Positions 42,681 to 51,892 of a stretch of 64,000 nt of DNA are shown here, piece after piece (position 1 is the stretch's first letter; each line of letters starts with the position of its first letter). The notes under the pieces are model-generated. The model was not told where the DNA came from. It made no database searches and saw only the letters and a program-made list of their open reading frames with translations. The stretch comes from Pseudomonas sp. R28(2017) (lineage in GTDB: Bacteria; Pseudomonadota; Gammaproteobacteria; Pseudomonadales; Pseudomonadaceae): the NCBI RefSeq assembly GCF_002112505.1, contig NZ_NEHW01000013.1, positions 1-64,000 on the forward strand. Reading direction: 5' to 3'. Position numbers and translations under genes: made by a program.

Positions 42681-43226
42681 ATGAACCGCACCGGCCGCGC
42701 CCTGACCCTGGGCTGCCTGTTGCTTCTTCAGCCCCTGCTGGCCTTGGCGGAGGGCGGTAACTCGTTGCTGATTCCGGCAACGGGGCGCTGCACGCTCAAT
42801 GTTCAGCCAGAAGACCTGCAGAACGCGCTGAAAGCCTGCGAGGAAACAGCGGCGACCGGGGACGCCCAGGCACAGTTCGAGCTGGGCGAGTACTACTACA
42901 CGCTCTCGCCGAAAAACCTCAAAAAGGCCCTGGACTGGTTCGAAAAGGCCTCGCTGCAAGGCCACGCCGAAGCCCAGTACCGCCTTGGCGCCATGTTCTT
43001 CCATGGCGAAGGGGTCAAGGCCAACAACGTGCAGGCCTATATCCTGCTGAAGATGGCCGCAGTGAACGGCGCCGAAGATGCGCTGGACATGGCCGACGAA
43101 GTGACCGAGCAGATGCCCCGCGACGAGCTGGAGCACGCCACCCAGGTGCTCGGCCAGATCTTCCGCAAATACCTGCTGGAACTGCAGAACGCCGAAGGGC
43201 GCACGCCGTTCTCGCCACTCCCCTGA
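42681..43226 (+). CDS. Secreted Sel1/TPR-repeat protein
   Basis: 181 residues with a signal peptide (cleavage near LALA-EG). Sel1-like repeats occupy residues about 60-130 (GDAQAQFELGEYYY, KKALDWFEKASLQGHAEAQYRLGAMFFHGEGV). A Cys pair (C37 and C50) could form a disulfide. Sel1 proteins are scaffolds in envelope signalling; no specific partner is visible. A promoter is predicted upstream. It is convergent with the DUF1820 gene, with a three-base gap. Confidence 0.85.
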   Translation: MNRTGRALTLGCLLLLQPLLALAEGGNSLLIPATGRCTLNVQPEDLQNALKACEETAATGDAQAQFELGEYYYTLSPKNLKKALDWFEKASLQGHAEAQYRLGAMFFHGEGVKANNVQAYILLKMAAVNGAEDALDMADEVTEQMPRDELEHATQVLGQIFRKYLLELQNAEGRTPFSPLP

Positions 43227-43229
43227 GCC

Positions 43230-43556
43230 TTACTTCTCCGGCATCGGCATGGGGAACGGCATCACGTTGCCGCTGGCCCTGGCCTCGCTGATCTTGGCCG
43301 TTCCCAGGCGCTCCACCTCATCGATACGCACGATCGAATGCATCGGCACGAAGCTGCGGATCACCCCTTCGAACTGATTCTTGAGCTTCTCTTCGCTCGG
43401 GTCGACCACCACCTGGGTGCGCTCGCCGAAAACGAACTCCTCGATTTCCAGAAAACCCCACAGGTCGCTCTGGTAGATCTGCTTGGCATACATCTCGAAG
43501 ACCTGCCCCTGGTTGAGGAAGATCACTTTATAGATGGCGGGTTCGCGTTTGCTCAT
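43230..43556 (-). CDS. DUF1820 family protein
   Basis: 108 residues, soluble, of unknown function. MSKREPAIYKVIFLNQGQVFE at the N-terminus (split here: MSKREPAIYK then VIFLNQGQVFEMYAK), WGFLEIEEFVFGERTQVVVDPSEE and SFVPMHSIVRIDEVE are typical DUF1820. I chose the ATG at 43556, giving the usual family length; the frame is open to 43595. Confidence 0.88.
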   Translation of the reverse strand: MSKREPAIYKVIFLNQGQVFEMYAKQIYQSDLWGFLEIEEFVFGERTQVVVDPSEEKLKNQFEGVIRSFVPMHSIVRIDEVERLGTAKISEARASGNVMPFPMPMPEK

Positions 43557-43600
43557 GTTCGGCGGGATAACACATGCGTAAGAAAAGGCGCGCATGATAC

Positions 43601-43708
43601 CTGTTCCGGCCCCTTCGCGGGCAAGCCCGCTGCCACAGGTACTTCGCCCCCCCTGAGGGCTGCGGATAACCTGTGGCAGCGGGCTTGCCCGCGAAGGGGC
43701 CGGAACAG
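43601..43708. repeat. REPIN with 40-base perfect arms and variant core
   Basis: Arms at 43601-43640 and 43669-43708 are exact reverse complements over 40 bases and both carry GCTGCCACAGG rather than the usual GCTCCCACAGG. It lies between DUF1820 and phoH, where miaB is found in related organisms. Confidence 0.93.
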
Positions 43709-43806
43709 GCAGTACATACCGTTGAACGTTTCAGTGCTTTCGCCACTGCCCTTCAAGGGTTATTCTTGAGTTCACATCCATCGCCGTCGAGCGGCTAAAA
43801 ACGACC

Positions 43807-44805
43807 TTGAACGCACCCATACAACCCCATCGTTTCATCCTCGAACCTTTCGAGGCCCACCGTTTCGCCAACTTGTGCGGCCAGTTCGACGAGCACCTGC
43901 GCCTGATCGAACAACGCCTGGCCATTGAAATCCGCAACCGCGGCAATCAATTCGAGCTGATCGGCGAACCCAAGACCACGTCCGCTGCCGAGCAACTGCT
44001 GCGCCGCCTTTACCGCGAGGCCAAGGCCACAGACCTGTCGCCGGAAACCGTGCACCTGTACCTGCAGGAGTCGACGGTGGAGAACATCGACAACCCGGCA
44101 GTCAATGAAGTCAGCGTCTCGCTGCGCACGCGCAAGGGCAATATCCGCCCGCGCGGCGTCAACCAGCAGCGCTACGTCAAGGAAATCCTGGCCAACGACA
44201 TCAACTTCGGCATCGGCCCGGCCGGTACCGGCAAGACCTACCTGGCCGTGGCCTGCGCCGTCGACGCCTTGGAGCGCGAGCAGGTGCGCCGCATCCTGCT
44301 GGTACGCCCGGCAGTCGAGGCGGGCGAAAAGCTCGGTTTCCTGCCTGGCGACCTGGCCCAGAAGATCGACCCGTACCTGCGTCCGCTGTACGACGCGCTG
44401 TACGAAATGCTCGGCTTCGAGCACGTGGCCAAGCTGATCGAGCGCCAGGTGATCGAGATCGCCCCGCTGGCCTACATGCGCGGCCGCACCCTGAACAACA
44501 GCTTCATCATCCTCGACGAGAGCCAGAACACCACGCTCGAGCAGATGAAGATGTTCCTCACCCGTATCGGCTTCGGCTCGACTGCGGTGATCACCGGCGA
44601 CATCACCCAGGTCGACCTGCCACGTGGCACCAAGTCGGGCCTGGCCCATGTGATTGAGGTACTAAGGGACGTACCGGGGATCAGTTTCACCCACTTCCAA
44701 CCCAAAGATGTGGTTCGTCACCCACTGGTGCAGCGTATCGTCGAGGCCTATGACCGCTTCGATGCCCGCCAGGCCAAGCCCGAGGCGCCCGGCAAAGATG
44801 CTTGA
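43807..44805 (+). CDS. ybeZ: PhoH-like ATPase
   Basis: 332 residues. Walker A is GIGPAGTGKTYLA (about 135-147) and Walker B is FIILDESQNTT. The PhoH signatures GVNQQRYVKEILAN and ERQVIEIAPLAYMRGRT are present. It starts with TTG at 43807, the only start that gives the family N-terminus. YbeZ works with the RNase YbeY in ribosome and RNA quality control; here ybeY overlaps its 3' end by eight bases. No miaB gene precedes it; a REP pair does. Confidence 0.92.
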   Translation: MNAPIQPHRFILEPFEAHRFANLCGQFDEHLRLIEQRLAIEIRNRGNQFELIGEPKTTSAAEQLLRRLYREAKATDLSPETVHLYLQESTVENIDNPAVNEVSVSLRTRKGNIRPRGVNQQRYVKEILANDINFGIGPAGTGKTYLAVACAVDALEREQVRRILLVRPAVEAGEKLGFLPGDLAQKIDPYLRPLYDALYEMLGFEHVAKLIERQVIEIAPLAYMRGRTLNNSFIILDESQNTTLEQMKMFLTRIGFGSTAVITGDITQVDLPRGTKSGLAHVIEVLRDVPGISFTHFQPKDVVRHPLVQRIVEAYDRFDARQAKPEAPGKDA

Positions 44806-45271
44806 ACTTGACCTGCAACGGGCCACGGATGCTGCCGCCCCGGATGACACCGCCTTCCGCCGCTGGTGCGAACTTGCCTTGCGCCAGCGCACGGCCGACT
44901 CGGAGATGACCATCCGTCTGGTCGACGATGCCGAAGGCCGCGAACTCAACCACACCTACCGGCACAAGGACTACGCGACCAATGTGTTGTCGTTCCCGGC
45001 CGACGTGCCCGATGACCTGCTCGATATCCCGCTGCTGGGCGACCTGGTGATCTGCGTGCCGGTGGTCGAGCGCGAGGCGGCCGAACAGGGCAAGTCGCTG
45101 GAAGCGCACTGGGCACACCTGGTCATCCATGGCTGCCTGCACCTGCTCGGCTACGACCACATCGAAGACGATGAGGCCGAGGAGATGGAAGCACTGGAAC
45201 GGGAATTGCTGGCAGAACTGGGTCACCCCGACCCGTACGCCGACGATGAAAACGAACCTCTCACACACTGA
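44798..45271 (+). CDS. ybeY: Endoribonuclease YbeY
   Basis: 157 residues; a zinc RNase for 16S rRNA 3'-end maturation and 70S quality control. The metal-binding motif is HGCLHLLGYDH (H111, H115, H121), followed by the acidic tail EDDEAEEMEALE. RHKDYATNVLSFPAD is the other family signature. The start at 44798 overlaps the phoH stop by eight bases, so translation is coupled. Confidence 0.95.
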   Translation: MLELDLQRATDAAAPDDTAFRRWCELALRQRTADSEMTIRLVDDAEGRELNHTYRHKDYATNVLSFPADVPDDLLDIPLLGDLVICVPVVEREAAEQGKSLEAHWAHLVIHGCLHLLGYDHIEDDEAEEMEALERELLAELGHPDPYADDENEPLTH

Positions 45272-45296
45272 TACACGAAGGATCACGAGAACCGCC

Positions 45297-46136
45297 ATGA
45301 GCGAAGATCGATCGAGCAACGGGCAGAAGTCCTGGCTGGGTAAACTGACCCAGGCTTTTGCCCATGAGCCGAAAAACCGCCAGGAGCTCCTCGAGCTGCT
45401 GCGCGAAGCCCATCAGAACAAGCTGCTCGACAGCGAAGCGCTGACCATCGTCGAAGGTGCCATCCAGGTGGCCGACCTACAGGTACGCGACATCATGGTC
45501 CCGCGTTCGCAGATGATCAGCATCAAGGCGACGCAATCGCCACGCGAGTTCCTCCCGGCGGTCATCGACGCCGCCCACTCGCGCTACCCGGTGATCGGCG
45601 AAAGCCATGACGATGTGCTCGGGATCCTGCTGGCCAAGGACCTGCTGCCGCTGATCCTCAAGGAGAACGGCGACAGCTTCAACATCAAGGACCTGCTGCG
45701 CCCGGCCACCTTCGTGCCGGAGTCCAAGCGCCTGAACGTGCTGCTGCGCGAGTTCCGCGCCAACCACAACCACATGGCCGTCGTCATCGACGAATACGGC
45801 GGCGTGGCGGGCCTGGTGACCATCGAGGACGTGCTGGAGCAGATCGTCGGCGACATCGAGGACGAGCATGACGTCGAGGAAGACAGCTACATCAAGCCGC
45901 TGCCCAGTGGCGACTTCCTGGTCAAGGCGCTGACCCCGATCGACAACTTCAACGAGTTCTTCGACAGCGAGTTCTCGGATGACGAGTTCGACACCGTCGG
46001 CGGCCTGGTGATGAGTGCCTTCGGCCACCTGCCCAAGCGCAACGAGACCACCGAGATCGGCGCCTACAAGTTCCGTATTCTCAACGCCGACAGCCGGCGG
46101 ATACACTTGCTGCGCCTGACCCCGATCAGCCGCTAA
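45297..46136 (+). CDS. corC: CorC/HlyC-family CBS-domain protein
   Basis: 279 residues, soluble. Two CBS domains occupy about residues 65-190 (VRDIMVPRSQMISIKATQS, YPVIGESHDDVLGILLAKDLL, AVVIDEYGGVAGLVTIEDVLEQIVG shown in parts). The C-terminal CorC_HlyC domain includes DFLVKALTPIDNFNE and FDTVGGLVMSAFGHLP. It is linked to Mg2+/Co2+ homeostasis in enterobacteria. It lies between ybeY and lnt, the conserved order. Confidence 0.93.
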   Translation: MSEDRSSNGQKSWLGKLTQAFAHEPKNRQELLELLREAHQNKLLDSEALTIVEGAIQVADLQVRDIMVPRSQMISIKATQSPREFLPAVIDAAHSRYPVIGESHDDVLGILLAKDLLPLILKENGDSFNIKDLLRPATFVPESKRLNVLLREFRANHNHMAVVIDEYGGVAGLVTIEDVLEQIVGDIEDEHDVEEDSYIKPLPSGDFLVKALTPIDNFNEFFDSEFSDDEFDTVGGLVMSAFGHLPKRNETTEIGAYKFRILNADSRRIHLLRLTPISR

Positions 46137-46144
46137 GGACAAAC

Positions 46145-47662
46145 ATGCGTTGGATCACCCGCCCCGGCTGGCCCGGTAACCTGCTGGCCCTGGCGGCCGG
46201 CGCATCGACCCTCCTGGCCCTGGCACCGTTCGACATCTGGCCGCTGGCCCTGCTGTCCATCGCCCTGCTCTACCTTGGCCTGCGCGAGCTCAGCCCGCGC
46301 CAGGCCATGTGGCGTGGCTGGTGGTTCGGCTTCGGCCTCTACGGTGCTGGCACCTGGTGGATCTACGTCAGCATGAACACCTATGGCGGCGCCTCGCCAT
46401 TGTTGGCGATCGTCTTGCTGCTGGCGTTCTTCGCCGCCCTTGCCTGGTTCTTCGCCCTGCCCACCTGGCTGTGGGCGCGTTGGTTCAGGCGCAATGAGGC
46501 GCCCCTCGCCGACGCCTTGTGCTTTGCCGCCCTGTGGCTGCTGCAGGAAGCCTTCCGTGGCTGGTTCCTCACCGGCTTCCCCTGGCTGTATGCCGGTTAC
46601 AGCCAGCTGGATGGCCCGCTCGCCGGCCTGGCACCACTGGGCGGTGTGTGGCTGATCTCCTTCACCCTGGCGCTGAGCGCCGCGCTGCTGTGCAACCTGC
46701 ACCGCTTGCGTGAGCGCCCGTCGTTCCTGGCCATCGGCGCTGTGCTGCTGGTGGCACCGTGGGTGACCGGCATGGCCCTCAAGGGCCACGCCTGGACCAA
46801 GCCAGCCGGTGACCCGCTCAAGGTTGCGGCCCTGCAGGGCAATGTCGAGCAAGACCTGAAATGGGACCCGGCGCACATCGATGCGCAGCTGGCGCTGTAC
46901 CGCGACATGAGTTTCAGTTCGAAGCCGGTAGACCTGCTGGTGTGGCCGGAAACCGCCGTGCCGGTGCTCAAGGACCAGGCCCAGGGCTACATCGATGTGA
47001 TGGGCCGCTTTGCTGCCGACCGGCATTCGGCGCTGATCACCGGCGTACCGGTACGTGAAGTAGTGCATCACCAGCGCCGCTACTACAACGGCGTCACCGT
47101 GACCGGCGAAGGCGACGGCACCTACCTCAAGCAGAAACTGGTGCCGTTCGGTGAGTATGTGCCCTTGCAGGACATGCTTCGCGGTGCGATCGAGTTCTTC
47201 AACCTGCCGATGTCTGACTTTGCCCGCGGCCCCGCCGACCAGCCGCTGCTGCAGGCCAAGGGCTACCAGGTTGCACCGTTCATCTGCTACGAAGTGGTCT
47301 ACCCCGAGTTCGCGGCGAGCCTGGCGGCACGCAGCGACCTGCTGCTGACGATCAGCAACGACACCTGGTTCGGCACTTCGATCGGCCCGCTGCAGCACCT
47401 GCAGATGGCACAGATGCGTGCACTGGAGGCCGGCCGCTGGATGATCCGTGCCACCAACAACGGCGTGACCGCGCTGATCGACCCGTTTGGCAAGATCACC
47501 GCCGAAGTGCCGCAATTCCAGCGGGCGGTGCTGTATGGCGAAGTGGTGCCGATGCAGCAACTGACACCTTACCTGCAGTGGCGGTCGTGGCCGCTGGCGA
47601 TTCTATGTGTGCTGTTGCTCGGCTGGGCGCTGCTGGCAGGGCGAATCGCCAAGACAGTCTGA
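46145..47662 (+). CDS. lnt: Apolipoprotein N-acyltransferase
   Basis: 505 residues; adds the third acyl chain to lipoproteins in the inner membrane. About six N-terminal helices and one C-terminal helix flank a nitrilase-fold domain. The catalytic triad is visible: E269 (VWPETAVP), K331 (KLVPFGEYVP) and C381 (PFICYEVVYPE). It starts eight bases after the corC stop and is the last gene of phoH-ybeY-corC-lnt. Confidence 0.96.
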   Translation: MRWITRPGWPGNLLALAAGASTLLALAPFDIWPLALLSIALLYLGLRELSPRQAMWRGWWFGFGLYGAGTWWIYVSMNTYGGASPLLAIVLLLAFFAALAWFFALPTWLWARWFRRNEAPLADALCFAALWLLQEAFRGWFLTGFPWLYAGYSQLDGPLAGLAPLGGVWLISFTLALSAALLCNLHRLRERPSFLAIGAVLLVAPWVTGMALKGHAWTKPAGDPLKVAALQGNVEQDLKWDPAHIDAQLALYRDMSFSSKPVDLLVWPETAVPVLKDQAQGYIDVMGRFAADRHSALITGVPVREVVHHQRRYYNGVTVTGEGDGTYLKQKLVPFGEYVPLQDMLRGAIEFFNLPMSDFARGPADQPLLQAKGYQVAPFICYEVVYPEFAASLAARSDLLLTISNDTWFGTSIGPLQHLQMAQMRALEAGRWMIRATNNGVTALIDPFGKITAEVPQFQRAVLYGEVVPMQQLTPYLQWRSWPLAILCVLLLGWALLAGRIAKTV

Positions 47663-47668
47663 TTCAGC

Positions 47669-47778
47669 CTGCACCGGCCTCTTCGCGGGCAAGCCCGCTC
47701 CCACAGGAGTTCCACTAGCCTCAACGACAGTGGGGATCCTGTGGGAGCGGGCTTGCCCGCGAAGAGGCCAGCACAAGC
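47669..47778. repeat. Paired REP element (REPIN)
   Basis: Inverted arms with core GGGCAAGCCCGCTCCCACAG lie between the convergent lnt and YdcF-like genes. Confidence 0.9.
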
Positions 47779-47788
47779 GATACAAGGC

Positions 47789-48550
47789 TCAATAGAACAG
47801 CCGATACCCCACCAACCCCACCGCCTCATTGAGCAACTGCCCGCTCTGCCACATGGCGCGGCTCTCCGGCAGCAACCCACCGAACGGCCGTGCATGATCG
47901 CGCCCGAGGAACCCTACCGGCGCCGGCACCACCTCGAACCCGGCCCGCTCGAAGCTCCAGCGCGAACGCTGCATGTGCCATGCCTGGGTCACCACCACCA
48001 CCCGCCGTACGCCCAGTGGCTGCAACACCTTGGCGCTCAACTGGGCGTTCTCCCAGGTGGTGCGGCTGGCCTCTTCCTTCCATTTCACCTCGACGGCGAA
48101 ATCCTCATGCAGGCGGTCCGCCATCAACTGCGCTTCGCTCGGAGGCGTGCCGTAATGCAAGCCGCCGCTGGTCAGCACGGGCAAGCCCGAGGCTTTCGCC
48201 AGTCGCGCAGCAAAACGCATGCGCTCAAGGGCCGTTGCCGCGGGTTGGTCATCACCGCCCCAGGCCGGGTCGCCGCGCTCGCGCCCGGCGCCGAGCACGA
48301 CGATGGCATCCGCCCTGCCCGCAAGGCCCGCCCAGGCGCCTGTCGGTAACGGCGGCTCGGTCTCCAGCAGGCGGGCAGACTGCTGCACCACCAGCGGCAA
48401 GCTCATCAACCACAAGCCTCCCAGCCCCATGGCAAAGCACAGCGCCGCCAGCCGTGGCCGGCGACTGCGCAACCACCACGCCGCGAGCAGCAGCAGAAAC
48501 AGGACGCCAGGCGGCATCAACCATTGCTTGATGAAAAAACGGATCGGCAT
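47789..48550 (-). CDS. YdcF/ElyC-like DUF218 protein
   Basis: 253 residues with two N-terminal transmembrane segments and a DUF218 domain. The motifs DAIVVLGAGRERG, SGGLHYGTPPSEAQLMAD, EEASRTTWENAQLS and VVVVTQAWHMQRSRWSFER are typical. I chose the ATG at 48550, seven bases after GGAGG; a GTG two codons upstream is possible. ElyC in E. coli affects peptidoglycan and lipid carrier metabolism. It is convergent with lnt across a REP pair. Confidence 0.88.
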   Translation of the reverse strand: MPIRFFIKQWLMPPGVLFLLLLAAWWLRSRRPRLAALCFAMGLGGLWLMSLPLVVQQSARLLETEPPLPTGAWAGLAGRADAIVVLGAGRERGDPAWGGDDQPAATALERMRFAARLAKASGLPVLTSGGLHYGTPPSEAQLMADRLHEDFAVEVKWKEEASRTTWENAQLSAKVLQPLGVRRVVVVTQAWHMQRSRWSFERAGFEVVPAPVGFLGRDHARPFGGLLPESRAMWQSGQLLNEAVGLVGYRLFY

Positions 48551-48680
48551 CGACACACCTCCATGGAAGGCGTGCAGCCTATAAAAGATCGACGCCAGTC
48601 AACAAGTCTGGACCGGCGCCGATCGTGGGAAGTGTGTTGTAGAACCGGCGCGCTGAGCCAGCGCCTGGCGTCCTGAACGG

Positions 48681-48995
48681 CTAGCGATGCGGCAGCGTCC
48701 TGGATCTCGCCGAGTTGGCGGGGCGTTTCTTGTCCTTGAGCCAGATAATCTTGGCCGTTGCCGGTTCCGCTTGCGGGAAAGTACCGGCGCAGGCATTGCG
48801 GCGTTCCGGGAGGGACTCCAGGTAAGCCTTGATCACTTCGAACTCTGCATGGCTCAAGCCACGCAACTCCAGCTCGGCTGGCATCTCGTCGCGTAATCTC
48901 ACCGAGGTTCTGGCGACTTCCAGTGCCAGGCCAAGGCGGTCGATCAGGCGTTCGTAAAGCTCCGGTTTGATTGCGGGTAGCTGCGTCTCTCCCAT
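48681..48995 (-). CDS. Hypothetical protein
   Basis: 104 residues, soluble and charged. The first 65 residues look helical (KPELYERLIDRLGLALEVAR, RGLSHAEFEVIKAYLESLPE), while the tail is basic and probably disordered (WLKDKKRPANSARSRTLPHR). AGGTGA precedes the ATG. I do not recognise a named family. It lies divergent from leuS. A palindrome AGATAAAGATTATCT (49012-49026) lies just upstream of its start. Confidence 0.72.
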   Translation of the reverse strand: MGETQLPAIKPELYERLIDRLGLALEVARTSVRLRDEMPAELELRGLSHAEFEVIKAYLESLPERRNACAGTFPQAEPATAKIIWLKDKKRPANSARSRTLPHR

Positions 48996-49011
48996 CCGTT
49001 CACCTCATTGA

Positions 49012-49026
49012 AGATAAAGATTATCT
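49012..49026. promoter_or_regulatory. 15-base palindrome upstream of the hypothetical gene
   Basis: AGATAA-AGA-TTATCT is a perfect inverted repeat 17 bases before the leftward ATG at 48995. It recalls half of a Fur-type GATAAT array but is not a full Fur box. Confidence 0.35.
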
Positions 49027-49224
49027 CCCCCCACACCTGAGCTTAGCGTTGCTGCAAAAAGCAGCCGGATGCCGCGACCAGCGGGCATTCGCAATCAAGG
49101 TTTCCCACGATACGCGGCGCTGCTGTATGCTACGGCGTTCACTCTAAAACGACACCGGAGTGCCGGACGCAGCGAGGTTCCGCTGCCTGGAACAAGGTCT
49201 CTTCTCTCTCAGCAAAAAGTAGCC

Positions 49225-51831
49225 ATGCACGAACAATACACGCCCCGTGATATCGAAGCCGCCGCCCAGAACTTCTGGGACGAGCAACAATCGTTCGCTG
49301 TTACCGAACAGCCAGGCAAGGACACGTACTACTGCCTGTCGATGTTCCCGTACCCGAGCGGCAAGCTACACATGGGCCACGTGCGCAACTACACCATCGG
49401 TGACGTGATTGCCCGCTACCAGCGCATGCTGGGCAAGAATGTCCTGCAGCCGATGGGCTGGGACGCCTTCGGCATGCCTGCGGAAAACGCGGCGATGAAG
49501 AACAACGTCGCCCCGGCCAAGTGGACGTACGAAAACATCGACTACATGAAGACCCAGCTCAAGAGCCTGGGCCTGGCCATCGACTGGGCACGTGAAGTCA
49601 CTACCTGCAAGCCGGACTACTACCGCTGGGAACAGTGGCTGTTCACCCGCCTGTTCGAGAAAGGCATCATCTACCGCAAGAACGGGACCGTGAACTGGGA
49701 CCCGGCCGACCAGACCGTGCTGGCCAACGAGCAGGTCATCGACGGCCGCGGCTGGCGTTCGGGCGCGCTGATCGAGAAGCGCGAAATCCCGATGTACTAC
49801 TTCCGCATCACCGACTACGCCGACGAGCTGCTGGAGAGCCTCGACGAACTGCCGGGCTGGCCTGAGCAGGTCAAGACCATGCAGCGCAACTGGATCGGCA
49901 AGTCGCGCGGCATGGAAGTGCAGTTCCCGTTCGACCAGGCCAGCATCGGCCACGAAGGGACCCTGAAGGTCTTCACCACCCGTCCGGACACCCTGATGGG
50001 CGCCACCTACGTCGCCGTTGCCGCCGAGCACCCGCTGGCCACCCAGGCCGCCCAGGGCAACCCGGCGCTGCAGGCGTTCATCGACGAATGCAAGAGCGGC
50101 AGCGTCGCCGAGGCCGACATGGCCACCCAGGAGAAGAAGGGCATGCCCACTTCCCTGTTCGTCGAGCACCCGCTGACCGGCGAGAAGCTGCCAGTGTGGG
50201 TCGCCAACTACGTGCTGATGCACTACGGCGATGGCGCCGTGATGGCCGTGCCGGCCCACGACGAGCGCGACTTCGAGTTCGCCCACAAGTACAACCTGCC
50301 GGTCAAGGCCGTGGTGCGCACCAGCGCGGGCGATGACGTCGGCAGCGAGTGGCTGGCCGCCTATGGCGAGCATGGCCAGCTGATCAACTCCGCCGAGTTC
50401 GACGGCCTGGACTTCGCCGGGGCCTTCGACGCCATCGAAGCGGCCCTGATCCGCAAGGAGCTGGGCAAATCGCGCACCCAGTTCCGCCTGCGCGACTGGG
50501 GCATCAGCCGCCAGCGTTACTGGGGCTGCCCGATCCCGATCATCCACTGCCCGTCGTGCGGCGACGTGCCAGTGCCGGAAGACCAGCTGCCAGTCACCCT
50601 GCCGGAAAACGTGGTGCCGGACGGCGCCGGTTCGCCGCTGGCGCGCATGCCCGAGTTCTATGAGTGCACGTGCCCGAAATGCGGCACTGCGGCCAAACGC
50701 GAAACCGACACCATGGACACCTTCGTCGAGTCGTCCTGGTACTTCGCCCGCTACGCTTCGCCGAACTACGAAGGTGGCATGGTCGACCCGAAAGCGGCCA
50801 ACCACTGGCTGCCGGTGGACCAGTACATCGGCGGTATCGAGCACGCGATCCTGCACCTGCTGTACGCGCGCTTCTTCCACAAGCTGATGCGTGACGAGGG
50901 CCTGGTCACCTCCAACGAGCCGTTCAAGAACCTGCTGACCCAGGGCATGGTGGTCGCCGAGACCTACTACCGAGTGGCCAGCAACGGCGGCAAGGACTGG
51001 TTCAACCCGGCCGACGTCGAAATCGAGCGCGATGCCAAGGCCAAGATCATTGGCGCACGCCTGAAGACCGACGGCCTGCCGGTGGAAATCGGCGGCACCG
51101 AGAAGATGTCGAAGTCGAAGAACAACGGCGTCGACCCGCAGTCGATGATCGACCAGTACGGCGCCGACACCTGCCGCCTGTTCATGATGTTCGCCTCGCC
51201 ACCTGACGCGAGCCTGGAGTGGTCCGACTCTGGCGTCGAAGGTGCAAGCCGCTTCCTGCGCCGCGTCTGGCGCCTGGCCCAGGCCCATGTCGCCCAGGGC
51301 CTGCCGGGCAAGCTGGATGTCGCCGCCCTGGACGACGCGCAAAAGGTCATCCGCCGCGCCATCCACGCTGCGATCAAACAGGCCAGCACCGACGTGGGCC
51401 AGTTCCACAAGTTCAACACCGCCATCGCCCAGGTGATGACCGTTATGAACGTGCTGGAAAAGGCCCCACAGGCTACCGAACAGGACCGTGCCTTGCTGCA
51501 CGAAGGCCTGGAAGCCGTGACCCTGTTGCTGGCGCCAATCACGCCGCACATCTCCCACGAATTGTGGAAGCAGCTGGGCCACGACCAGGCTGTCATCGAC
51601 GCTGGCTGGCCAGCGGTCGACGAGAGCGCCCTGGTGCAGGACAGCATCACCCTGGTGGTGCAGGTCAACGGCAAGCTGCGTGGCCAAGTGGAAATGCCTG
51701 CCGCCGCCAGCCGTGAGGAAGTCGAAGCCGCTGCCCGCAGCAACGAGAACGTCCTGCGCTTCATCGATGGCCTGACCATCCGCAAGGTCATCGTGGTACC
51801 GGGCAAACTGGTCAACATCGTCGCCAACTGA
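49225..51831 (+). CDS. leuS: Leucyl-tRNA synthetase
   Basis: 868 residues; class I synthetase charging tRNA-Leu. The HIGH-equivalent is MGHVRNYTIGD, and the KMSKS loop is TEKMSKSKNNGVDP. The CP1 editing domain contains TTRPDTLMGATY, and the C-terminal anticodon and tail domains are complete. The ATG at 49225 is chosen as the family start; the frame is open upstream. A possible -10 TATGCT is at 49126-49131. It is followed by lptE and holA on the same strand. Confidence 0.97.
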   Translation: MHEQYTPRDIEAAAQNFWDEQQSFAVTEQPGKDTYYCLSMFPYPSGKLHMGHVRNYTIGDVIARYQRMLGKNVLQPMGWDAFGMPAENAAMKNNVAPAKWTYENIDYMKTQLKSLGLAIDWAREVTTCKPDYYRWEQWLFTRLFEKGIIYRKNGTVNWDPADQTVLANEQVIDGRGWRSGALIEKREIPMYYFRITDYADELLESLDELPGWPEQVKTMQRNWIGKSRGMEVQFPFDQASIGHEGTLKVFTTRPDTLMGATYVAVAAEHPLATQAAQGNPALQAFIDECKSGSVAEADMATQEKKGMPTSLFVEHPLTGEKLPVWVANYVLMHYGDGAVMAVPAHDERDFEFAHKYNLPVKAVVRTSAGDDVGSEWLAAYGEHGQLINSAEFDGLDFAGAFDAIEAALIRKELGKSRTQFRLRDWGISRQRYWGCPIPIIHCPSCGDVPVPEDQLPVTLPENVVPDGAGSPLARMPEFYECTCPKCGTAAKRETDTMDTFVESSWYFARYASPNYEGGMVDPKAANHWLPVDQYIGGIEHAILHLLYARFFHKLMRDEGLVTSNEPFKNLLTQGMVVAETYYRVASNGGKDWFNPADVEIERDAKAKIIGARLKTDGLPVEIGGTEKMSKSKNNGVDPQSMIDQYGADTCRLFMMFASPPDASLEWSDSGVEGASRFLRRVWRLAQAHVAQGLPGKLDVAALDDAQKVIRRAIHAAIKQASTDVGQFHKFNTAIAQVMTVMNVLEKAPQATEQDRALLHEGLEAVTLLLAPITPHISHELWKQLGHDQAVIDAGWPAVDESALVQDSITLVVQVNGKLRGQVEMPAAASREEVEAAARSNENVLRFIDGLTIRKVIVVPGKLVNIVAN

Positions 51832-51892
51832 TGGCAACGCCCGGCCGCACTCCGTGCGGTTGGGCGGTATCGGCCCACAAGGGAGCAACAAC

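Noticed and set aside
43730..43806. Heat-shock (sigma32) promoter before the phoH-like gene
   Set aside because: Only a weak resemblance to CTTGAA and CCCAT elements at the wrong spacing.
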